The notes beneath the pieces were generated by a model. That model was not told where the DNA came from and did not search any database. It saw only the letters and a program-made list of their open reading frames with translations. Below, one piece after another: positions 31,281 to 41,489 of a DNA stretch of 64,000 nucleotides. The DNA comes from Pinus tabuliformis. Taxonomy: Eukaryota; Streptophyta; Pinopsida; Pinales; Pinaceae. Location: the NCBI GenBank assembly GCA_031772625.1, contig CM062808.1, positions 476,405,655 through 476,469,654 on the forward strand, written 5' to 3'. Position numbers and translations under genes: made by a program. The first letter of the stretch is position 1. The number at the start of each line of letters is the position of its first letter.

Positions 31281-34180
31281 ATGAATCCAAAAAAGATGGG
31301 AAAGAAAGTGAAGAAAGCCAAGATCCCTGTCGTAGTTAAAGAACCAAAGCCGAATAAGAAAGGATTGATATCAGATACAACTTGCCTCGGTTTAGGAAAA
31401 GCAAGCTGGGAGAGTATCTATAACTTATTATAAGTGGAAGAGCCTGAAGAACTCGAAGAAGAAGCTACTGCAGATTCTACAAGCAAATCAAAAAATACAT
31501 TGAAAGAATTGGCTTGCTCATACCTACACAGAATAGCAACGCGTGCCAAGGTTTTTCCATATAATGACATGGTCAGATGGATTGTTGAAAGCATTGCAAC
31601 TACAGACAGGATGTTTAGTATAGCCGAAGGAAAAGTGTTCAGGTCGTTTAGAGCAGAGGATCTCAGACAAATGTATCATTTACCTAAGCCAGAGAAGCAT
31701 TATAATAAAGCATTCTTAGAAGCTTTTGCGAAGGAAAATGACATTGAATCAGACCCTATCAGGCAATGGAGACACTTCCCGACCAAACACAAGCACGAGA
31801 CATCGGGTATGTACTCTATTGATTCATTAGCCTCTCCTTATTGTTATGCGGGTGCAATGATGTGTAGACTCTGGGGAGTCCATGATTCTGCCAAATTCTC
31901 CATAGATATGGTCCCATTAATGGAAGCTGCAATTCATGGTTATGTTATGGATTGGGCAAATATTCTCTCTGATAAAATGGCCACCGAAATACTTGAATAT
32001 AGAAGAAAGAGGTCTGTGACTTCCCGGGTGATACCTCCTTTTTACTTCAGTGCCTATATTATGGACACCATTTGTTTTAATTCCAAATACCCCATTCTCG
32101 GATGGAAATGGACTCCCTAGGATCCCAATCCCGTTCACATCTATCACAAAGAGCTATGGAAGGCCCATTATAAGAACCATTTGTATAGAATTTGTAATGG
32201 TTTTATTCTTCATGTATATTACACCTTATTCAATAAGCCTGCCCCTAGGATATTCGAGGAAGTAGCAATTGACCTAACAGTAGCGGATAGTTGGTTTGGA
32301 GAAGAGAAATTCACCTATGTGAGGCTTTTCGGCAGTCTCACTGATCCTCATGTTCTTCCTTTGTACGTCCCCGATAAACTACTGGCCCAGGAATTAGCAT
32401 ATCAAATAACAGTTGCATGAATGTCAAAGACCCTTAGGGATTCTAAGAAACACATGTGGCCTACATTTCCCCTTCGGTGTGGTGCCTTTACCCTGCATGA
32501 TTTTAAACATGCAGAGAAAGAGGCCGAGAAAATCAAGTTGTTAAATCTTGCAACTATTCCAAAAAGGCAGTATGACCCTAAAAAGGTTGCCTATAATGTT
32601 ACTTCTCAGGCTAAAATCGCTAGATTTGATCATGAAGAGGATAGCTTTGATGACTTGTTTTCTTCAGTAGAACTATTTTTCCAGGTCAAAGAATTGGCTA
32701 AGACTAAATTGGGAACAGAAGGATTAGAAAAATTCAATAGGCTCAGGGCCCAGAGATTGGAAACTCTGCCCCTAGATTTATTAAAAACGACATCTATGGT
32801 ACGACCTCAAGGCTACGTTGAGGAAAAAATTACTATGAATACTCCCGAAATTGAAAAGGTTCCTGAGAAGAAGAAGACACTAGAACAGGAGCAGAAGCAG
32901 GTAACAGTTAGTGAACCCCTTGATACACACATTAATGTTGACCCTAAGTTAATCAAGGAATGGGAACAATTTGATTCTATCATCAGTAATCCAGAGAACA
33001 CCCAAGGATTCACTACACCAGAGGTGTCTACAACACAGAAATCAGTAGTCAACACAGTTTCGATTGTAGGAACAAGCGGCCCACCCAAGTTTCATAAAGA
33101 CATTGAGATCATCCTTGAAAATCCCACTGATGAAATTGTTTTGCATGTAGAAGAGATACCACCACTAGATGTCTTCTACAGCCCTAAGCATAGGGCTGTA
33201 GTCAAAATACAGAGGAAGAAGAGGAAAATTGATCACTCTCCTCTTTTGACTCCTCAAATGGAAATGATGAATGTGGTATGGAGGGAGGAAGTAAATCCCT
33301 TCGAAGATTTAACCAAACTTTCTCAATATGCCGGAGCATATACAGCGGCAACAATAGATAAGGTTTCAAAGGTTAATCATTTATTGAAGGAAAAAGACTA
33401 GGCGATCATTCAGCTAGAGGCACAATCGGTAGAACGACAACAAAAAATAGAGCAGCTTGAAAAGCAGTTGGCGAAACAGAGACATCTTAATGAGAAGTTG
33501 AATGAGCAATTAATTAATGAAAAGCAGAGAATTGATGAACAGGCCATCCATAAGCAGCAAGAGTTGTCTCAAGCATTGAGCAAACTACAACTATTAAACG
33601 AGCAGGTGAATAAATCAAAAGAAGAGAAAATTGCTCAAATAAAGGATCAAATAGAGAGATTCAAAGGATATCCCAAGGTAGGAGAATTCATAATGTAAGC
33701 CCTGGAGATGACGAAGGCTCTATCTCGGCAGTTGGACCTTCTGTGTTATAATATCTCGTTGGCTATTCCTTTATGTGATATCTCAGCAACTATGATCGAT
33801 AAGTTAGTAGATGCAAGGTTTGAATTAGAGAAGGCAGATGAAAGCTTAACTAAGTTTCTATCTTGGCAAGATTCAAATGAAGGAAAAGCTGCCAACCTGC
33901 CAAAGATATAGGAGTCACATAAAGAAATTCTATTTTTCGAATGGGAGTCTCCGTTAATGAAAGCTGATAGAGCTACATCAAGATGCAGATCAGCGACAAA
34001 TAATTTGATTGAATTAATCAACAATAGTATGTACTTATGTAATCTAATAACAGAATGCTCTCCAGGCAAACTCCCACAGGTGAAATCATTAGAAAAACAG
34101 TGGAAACAAGAGCTAATTCATAGAGAAAAACTGATTGGAGGCTTTCACAGCTTAACATGGGAAACTTTTGGTTTTCCCTT
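31281..34180 (+). pseudogene. Repeat-borne reading frame of element A, right copy
   Basis: This is the second copy of the unknown protein, starting MNPKKMGKK. The same layout is seen: basic head, a globular-looking part (SYLHRIATRAKVFPYNDMVR; GYVMDWANILSDKMATEIL), a second globular part (WFGEEKFTYVRLFGSLTDP; KKHMWPTFPLRCGAFTLHDF), a linker with PKFHKDIEIILENPTDEIV, a Gln/Glu coiled coil near 33400-33660 and a helical tail. Many differences from the left copy are third-base changes, which hints at past selection on the protein; this needs a proper codon count. It is broken, with several interruptions. Confidence 0.6.
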
Positions 34181-34184
34181 GTGA

Positions 34185-35099
34185 AACCACGTAGTCAGCA
34201 AATGGCTATGAAATGTCTCACAAACACAATCAACCACATGATCCCCCTCAGTTACACTCTCGTATGAGTCAGCCACCAGAGGACCAGCCAATGCTTGCCA
34301 TTTGTCAACTGTGATCACAAGAAGATAAGCTAATTTAGTGAATCCTTTCAACCAACTGCAGCACTGCTATTTCGAGATAAATTCCATATTTTTATGTTTT
34401 GGTTATACTAGTGCATAGCATATTTATTTCATAGTTTGTTATTTTTGTAGTATTTATAGACCCTTTCATGTTTTTAGAAAGGGTCCTCAATTTTGTATTA
34501 AGACTTAAGTCGGGAGTTGCACTATTGTACTTTCGATATATTTATTTTTATAAAAGACTGGACCTGAATTCTGAATTTTGACAAAGAAGGCTTTTATGAG
34601 ATATGCACTTTTGCTTCCTATGAAAGTATTCTCAAATTAGAAGACAGAATTTGAATGTGATTCACATTGGAGGAGACTCAAATGCATATGGTACTACTAT
34701 CTATGCTTTCGCTTTATTTTTCTATGTGAATTAGCATTTATCAACTTTGCTATTATTGATGTGTATATGTTTCTACAACAATTCTTTAACCTGTCACTAT
34801 TGAATGTTTCTGAATTGTCATCTTTCATATATATATGTCAGTGATATATTACGATTAGTGTGATAATGTTTTAATTATTACTTTGTTCAATTAATTGAAC
34901 AAAGTAATTATCATATGAATGCATATTTTTATTTATGAGTAAGTCATCTTCATGTTTACTTGTCAATAAAAACAATCAAGAATCGCACTAAGAGAAAGAA
35001 TTCTCGGGATAGATTAGTTATCTTTGTATATTTTTGCACTTTAGAATAGAGCACTTATCACTCCCGTTATACATTACCAACCAATCATCCATCAACTCA
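34185..35099 (+). other. Non-coding tail of element A right repeat
   Basis: AT-rich sequence follows the reading frame, including a short AT run near 34829 and AATAAA-like signals (for example TCAATAAAAACAATC near 34961). It would be the 3' end of the LTR, or the whole LTR if the reading frame is internal. Confidence 0.5.
34877..34908. repeat. Perfect 32-base palindrome in element A right repeat
   Basis: The two 16-base arms meet at AATTAATT; the left arm starts ATTACTTTGTTCAATT. The left-repeat copy (24955-24986) has one mismatch. Confidence 0.9.
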
Positions 35100-37688
35100 T
35101 ATATCACTGGGAAACTGGTCCCATTACATCTAGTCAGAGCCACCACACCAAACGGAAAAGGAGCTGCTTTAAGGTTCGGACCAGGTGGTTTTCCCCGATG
35201 TTGATGCAGCGATTTTCGAGGCATCAACACACCCCAAAGGAAGAGGGGTATTTTTTTGTTAAGAGTGAGAGGAATTGCTATCCAAATTTCCATGTGAAGA
35301 CTAAGATTGGTCTAGACATCTTGAGCATATTATAATTTGCACATATCGAAGAAATAAAGAACCTAGTGAAATCCCATCGAATCTTAGTTTTTCCATTTAG
35401 ATTTCTAGGAATTCCAACTATTTTAGTATGCAGACTATTGGTTTATCTTTCAGATTCAAGATTAATGGCTTAAATAATATGGATATTAACACTATTGTAG
35501 AGGGTTTCCAATATTTTCTTTTATTATTTATTAACTATTGGAGAAGGGGAAAATGTCATTGTTGCTTACAATGGCTAGTGAAGTCCATCTTCTTTCTTTT
35601 TTAACTTTCATTTTTTAGGCCCTATATATTGATTTATTGCATTCTATTGTTATATTAGTATTGTTAGCTATACCCTTCAATTCTAATTGTAACTTTTGTC
35701 TCATATATATACCAAGGATACCTAGTTTTAGAAATCATCCCATCTTGTAAATTTCTTCTATTGTTAAAGGGGGATTTCCCTCAAAGAAGATTCACATTCA
35801 TTATTATTTCTCATTCTCAATGAGTGGACTTACTCATATTTCTCTTTTTATGCTATTTGAGTGTTTGGTGCACTCCATTTGGTTTCAAAGCATACAAGCC
35901 TTGGGTTTGGCTCCTTCAAATGAGTCATCTTGGTGTTTTCACTATAACATTCTTTTCGGATAGGTCAGACTAGGAAATTTTTGGGAGCCTAAGAAGACAT
36001 AACATTAGAGTTTTGAGGTAAAAAATTGGGCTCAAAACAAAATTTATATTATCAAAATCAACTTTAAAAGAACCAATAGGCTTCAAGATGAATTTTTTAG
36101 GAAAATGAAGTAAACTACTTTTTTTAATTTTATTTTCAACTTATCTCCTTATAGGTTTACTCAAATTTCAAATGTAGGCTTTCGTTAGAGATGGAATTTA
36201 ATTTTGCATCCACTAACTACCCACTATGTATACTTTTGTTAAACTCGCAGTGAGAAAAACTAGAAACACATTTCGAAAAGGATTGTTTTCATGTATTTCT
36301 AATTTATCTCATTGTAGGTCTACAAAAAATATGCAAAGTGATAATCATTAGAAGAAAAATTTAATTCCACATCCAACAAGGTCGTACACTTGAAATTAGA
36401 ATAAACTTATGAGGAGATAACTTAGTAAAAAATGAAATATAAAGAGGTAGTTTTATTTCCTTCCTTTGAAATTTAATAACACTTAAGCGTATTATTTAAC
36501 TATTATTTTATTATTTTCCTTAGGAGGCACATTTTAGACTTGAAATTTCCCCTAATGAAAAGCATTTGTTTTCAAAATGTCAAGTTCTATATCTCTATAC
36601 TTTCGAAGATATAACCTATGGAAATTAGGGTTTTTTACTAACCTTAAATTTAGTCCCAAATGAGCCATCTAGGAATTGTTTCTATGAATTTTCTCGAGGA
36701 TGTTTCAAATATTTAAATTTTGGGGAGACTAAGGAGACCTATCAAGTACATATGGTAAAAATTTTAGGATATAGTTAACTTTTCTTTTAGACATACAAGT
36801 TGTGGAAATTAGTGTTTTGGACTAGTCTTGAAACTAGTCTCAAATAAGTGTTCTTAGTAAAATTGTCATATCTAAAGCCCTAAATGTTTAAAATTAGTTT
36901 CACTAATTTGTTTGAAAATAACATTACATAACTTTTTGGTACAAGTTTCTGGAGTTGATATGAAAAATAGCACACATGGTGGATCGGATAAGTTTTTTCT
37001 CTTGAAAAGGGTTAAAAATATAAGTTTTGGGGAAGTTACTGTAAATTTATCGCCACCCATCCTATGGAATTGCAAAGAATAAGTATTAGGCTACTACAAA
37101 TCAAAATTTTAACCTCACAAGGGCCAAAATTTTAGAGGCCTTTCAAGAGGGACTTTGGCAAACAATACAATCTACAAACTACAATTTTTCTAGGTATGTT
37201 AACTTGAAATTATCTTAGTTTTCAATTAGAAGATCTATTTTTTTAATTGAAAATTTGTGATGCAAGATATGCATTATTCGATATTCGAGATTCTACATGG
37301 ATATTCTAGATGGATCAATTCTTTGATCTAAACCAAGTTTCAACTTTACGAAAGGTAACCAACTTCCTACTTTACAAAAGGTAACTATTTCATCCTTTTG
37401 TTTATAACTTGATCAATCTATCTAAGATCAATAGCTTTGTGAATGGAAAGAATATTTTATTCTCTCTTGATCCACTTTTACAAATATTGATAACACACCA
37501 TGGGGGTATTAAGAGCAACACATTCTTGAGATAGTTGATAAATATCCAACAAAGAGGTCCAATTATAGCACATATTTAGCAATTTCAAAAGTTTAACATC
37601 AGAGTAAAGAACATTCCAGAGGAAAATCTGTTAGATCACTTTATAGGAACTTTAAAGGGAAACATTCAACTTGGGGTGTACTTCTTAA
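35100..37688. other. AT-rich intergenic stretch without recognised genes
   Basis: No convincing coding region was found on either strand. The first 200 bases are less AT-rich than the rest but match nothing I know. Two imperfect units of about 60 bases lie at about 36606-36667 and 36787-36857 (shared core TGGAAATTAG-GTTTT, then AGTCYCAAATRAG). A primer-site-like motif lies at 35879. The rest looks like old decayed repeat DNA. Confidence 0.5.
35300..35885 (+). mobile_element. Possible decayed LTR edge with primer-site-like motif
   Basis: TGGTTTCAAAGCA (about 35879-35891) resembles the primer site TGGTATCAGAGCA and follows GTGCACTCCAT. Upstream sequence with TATTGTTAAAGGGGGATTTCC and an AT-rich tail looks LTR-like. 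No partner LTR or coding region was found, so this is only a suggestion. Confidence 0.2.
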
Positions 37689-38224
37689 AACCTAAAAATA
37701 ACCCAAACATGCATGGAATCTGAATTACCTAGAGTGGAGGAAAAGGAACATTGTAATTATCAATTGTATACAAGTTGAGTGTACAGGCTTGGCAGTTAAG
37801 CAAGTGAATCATTCCTTGGGAATTGGCAATAAAATAGGACAAAATTCCTATCTTTTAGGAGCTAATTTCCTCTAGTATTTCCTAAGGAAATAGGAGCAAG
37901 TTGGGGCCTTGAATTTATTAAGTGTTGGCTAAAGCAGGACAGTCAATAAGAGAACACGTTTACAGTGCAGGTTATGCTTCAGGATCGAAACAAGACATTG
38001 TAATAGTTTCCCATTCTCGTCTGATTAATGAAAAGTAGTGGAGGGGTTTTTCTTAGTTGGATTCCCCTATAAATCATTATGTTCTTATGGAGTTTTAATG
38101 GATGCATGTCATTACATGTTTTCTAAATTGTGATATCCATTCTGCAGAACAGTAGAGGAAATTTGAAATCTCTTCTTTTCAGTTCAAATACATCAGTAGT
38201 AGAAAATTTCTATTAATTTCTACA
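37689..38224 (+). repeat. D1 5' LTR (right-hand part)
   Basis: Matches about 56850-57386 of the D2 5' LTR. It shares markers such as AAGTGTTGGCYARAGCAGG with that LTR rather than with its own 3' LTR. Confidence 0.85.
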
Positions 38225-38243
38225 TGGTATCAGAGTATAAATC
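38225..38243 (+). other. D1 primer-binding site
   Basis: TGGTATCAGAGTATAAATC directly follows the LTR end CTACA; it fits the initiator-Met complement for the first 12 bases. Confidence 0.8.
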
Positions 38244-38328
38244 ACACTGGAAACCAATCAATAGATCTTCTCCTTTAGAGAGTTAAATTTCCAAATTTAG
38301 TGAAGCAGTTTTTCTTTCGTGTGAGATA

Positions 38329-40470
38329 ATGTCTTTCAATGGATTGAGATTGAATTATGCCCTTCAGGGAATCTCGAATTTCATAGCCTGCAATGATAGG
38401 ATGGAAGAAGTTCTCAATGACAATGGTGTGTTGGAGTACACCCAAACTGACGTTCCAAAGCCAGCAATATCAGATGCACAGTAATTATCCTAGTGGAAGA
38501 AGGATACCACAAATTCCAGGAGGACCATCTTGGAGGGTGTGAGAGACCAAATAGTCTCGAATTTACATGGAAAGGAGACTTCCTTTGCTATGTGGAAGAC
38601 CCTCACTAAGATATTCAAAAATGGTAGTGATTCCAAGAAATTGGCATTGTAGGACAAGCTCAGAAACATTTTCATGCATAAAGGAGAAACCGTTGGACAT
38701 TACCTCTCTAGATTCATTCAGTGTTGAGATGATCTTGGAGGAGTTGGAGAAAATATTCCCTCTTTAGAATTAGTGAACCTAGCTCTCCTAGGCCTTCCAA
38801 AATCCTGGCATAGCTACCAGGTTTCTGTAAATGGAAGGGAAAAACATTCCAAATTGGGAGAGACTTTGGTATGATTTGGTGCATGAAGGAATTCAGTGAA
38901 ACACCAAATATGGAGTAAGATCTAAATCTGAGGAGGAAGATAATTTTTCCTTATTTGGGAAGGGAAATAAGGGCAAGGGCAAGAACACCCAAAACAATCT
39001 AGGGACCAGCAAGAACAATGGAAAGAAGGACTTGAGAAAGATAAAAAAAAAACACTGCCATGAATTCGGGCACTATGCAAAAGCATGTCCTCACAAGAAG
39101 CCTTCGGGAGGAGTAGGAGGTGAAGCACTTGCCTCAAAAATTTAATTAGACTTCACCCTAATTGCACGCACGACAAGCACTATAATGGGGAGTGTGTGGT
39201 ATTTATATTAAGGTGCATCATTCCATATGAGAGGATGCAATTAATTCTTTAGTAGCCTAGAGGAGAGGGATCTCCATATGCACATAGAAATCGAGGATGA
39301 TGGGTAGTACAGTACCAAAGGAATTGGAACTGTAACCTTTAAGAGGGAATCAAACTCCCATCTTCATTCTAAAGATGTCTTGTATGTACTTGGGATGAAG
39401 AAGAACTTGATCTTTGTAGATGTATTGGAGGATCGTGGCTATGATGTTGTTTTCAGTGAGTGGAAATCCTTTTTGAGACATGTAACTACTAGGAAGATGA
39501 AACATTTTAGATTTTGAGTGAATAATATTTACAAAGTTGAGGTGGACGCTTGTGTTGCACTAAGTAACAAGGCAGGAGAAGTGCAGAGTCGAGATATTGG
39601 AGAAACTTGCACAGATGCATGGGACACTTACACCATGGGGCCTTGAAGATCATGCAACAGATTACCTCCAATCTCCCAAAATTCACCCTTGACCAAGATG
39701 ATGTCTGCAAGGGATGCACATTGGGAAAATATGTCAAATCTACCTTCCAGGACCGAGATAGCGTAGCTAGAGAAATCTTGGAATGAGTCCACTCTTATGT
39801 ATGTGGACTATTTTCTACAGCCTCTATAGCAAAACATAGGGATTATTTAATTTTTGTTGATGAATTTTCAAGAAAATGTTGGATCTTATTCATGCGGAAG
39901 AAGGATGAAGTTTTATCAAAATTTGTTTAATTCAAAGCATTGTTTGAAAAGGAGATTGGTCAAAAACTGAAATCACTAACAAGTGATAATGAAGAATATG
40001 TTTATATCACCTTCAAGGACTTTTGTTCCAAATAGGGCATTATAAGGGAACTGATAACTCTCCATAACCCATAACAAAATGGGGTGGCTGAAAGGAAGAA
40101 CGTAAGCATAGTGGGAGCACCAAGAGCCATGTTGCATGATTAGGGGTTGGCATTACATCTATGGGTAAAAGCATGCAATGCCGCAATTTATTTGTGGAAC
40201 AGGATCCCTCATAGAATACTTCACATGATGACACCCAAAGAATCATTCTCTGAGAGGAATCCAGATGTACCTCATTTCAGGATTTTTGGAGCTACTTTGT
40301 ATGGCCAAGTCTCCAAGGATAACAGGAAGCAAATTGAGCATACAATTGACATGGTGGACTTTGAAGGATACACAAAGACACCACATAACTATAGGGTGTA
40401 TTTTCCCTCACTCGGGGTAACAATAGTGAGGAGATATGTCGAATTTGATGATGATAAGGCTATGAGATTC
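38329..40470 (+). pseudogene. D1 gag, protease and integrase remnants
   Basis: A gag start MSFNGLRLNYALQG and capsid motifs (TILEGVRDQIVSNLHGKETSF) lie near 38329-38700. A zinc-knuckle remnant CHEFGHYAKACPHKK is near 39055-39105 and a protease remnant near 39195-39240. GAG-pre-integrase and integrase remnants run from about 39590 to 40470, ending with NYRVYFPSLGVTIVRR. The coding region is badly decayed and is identified mainly by comparison with D2. Confidence 0.75.
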
Positions 40471-40472
40471 CA

Positions 40473-41393
40473 TATTGGCTTGTTGGGGCCTGACCCAGGT
40501 TCGGAGTTAATTAACCAAACAAATCCCTACACTACTGGCCCTTTCGGAAACAGCTTGCGATGCGTGGACTGAAGTCTCACTCGAAGCAGTATGGGGGGAT
40601 GTTGGAACCAATTTTCCGCACCCTCGAGATGTCTGAGGGGTCGATTTAGTCCAACTATGAATATCTTCATGCAGGTCACTTCGCGCACTGTCCTGACCTG
40701 TGATGCCTTAACGATCTGTTATAATCGCCTTCACGGAGCCCTAACCAGGGACTGAGGTGCTTTCGCGCTGCTTATGGCAGAAATCTAAGCTATTTCCCCA
40801 AGTTACACCACGAATCTTGCTTATCTTCTTGCAATTGTTAGTTATTTTCACATAAACGGATACTTATCTCACATTTACTTAATCAACACAATCATATATG
40901 TTCACACATCATAAGACAATAAAGAATGAAATTCATACCCAATATACTCAATTTATAAAAACAGGAAATAGATACACGGAATTGATGTGAGACTTCTCTT
41001 TATTAATGCTTCAATTGGTTATAGACTCGACTCACCCTGCGCACTCAGCTGCAGGGGTCCGCACACTCGGTTGTGGACTACTAGGCCTCTGCACACTCAG
41101 CTGCATAAGACTCCACTCAACTCTTCAGATAAGACTCAATTCTTCATCCTTCATTGTTATTTGCAACTTAGAGCCTCGCTCTATTTATACAATCCCATGG
41201 TCCGCAGACCATGGGTAGATCTCTAAAGCCGACATTACATTACAAAAATGAGGGCAGACAACCCTATGACTCATGTACAAACTTTACGCTCCACACCCAC
41301 AAAATGCAGAGTCTTTACATTGGATTTACATCTTTTGACCAAAATCTGGGCTTTAAGCCCCAAAACTTCCCTTGGGGGATCCCGCGCCCAAGA
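40473..41393 (-). repeat. Element E 3' LTR
   Basis: Paired with 51028-51940. It contains a palindrome (41194-41215) and a minus-strand TATA box (TATAAATAG, 41181-41189). A purine tract (minus strand TTTTGGGGGCC, about 41394-41405) abuts it inside the element. Confidence 0.88.
41181..41189 (-). promoter_or_regulatory. TATA box in element E LTR
   Basis: The minus strand reads TATAAATAG, five bases from the CCCATGGTC palindrome. The corresponding site in the other LTR is altered. Confidence 0.5.
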
Positions 41394-41489
41394 GGCCCCC
41401 AAAACAAGCATCATGACTCGCCCTCGAGTCACTCTATCGGTGTGGAGATCTTCGCGCGAAGACCACCCAACTCTGCCTGGACCGCTGCA

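Larger units (their letters stand above)
1..35099 (+). mobile_element. Element A: Ty3/gypsy retrotransposon, Tat-like, with giant flanking repeats
   Basis: The plus-strand element has protease, an archaeal-type RNase H, reverse transcriptase, gypsy RNase H and integrase in that order between about 25180 and 29417. The coding part lies between two direct repeats of at least 3.8 kb; the left one runs off the window start, so the left end and its target duplication are unseen. About 21.3 kb of the span is the inserted element C. I recognise no gag and no primer-binding site after the left repeat. The repeats differ by roughly 2 to 6 percent in the stretches I compared. The pol part is well preserved but broken, with a handful of interruptions. 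The Tat assignment rests on the second RNase H. Confidence 0.8.
31273..35099 (+). repeat. Element A right direct repeat
   Basis: This is the copy without insertions. It starts at the latest at 31273, where the comparison with base 1 begins, and ends at CATCAACTCA (35099), beyond which the two copies differ. It contains the reading frame, a 770-base non-coding tail and a perfect palindrome. It is either the 3' LTR or a tandem accessory gene plus LTR. Confidence 0.85.

Noticed and set aside
35018-35293. Minus-strand open frame of about 90 codons across the A repeat end
   Set aside because: It spans the repeat boundary, has no recognisable domain and is open mainly because of base composition.
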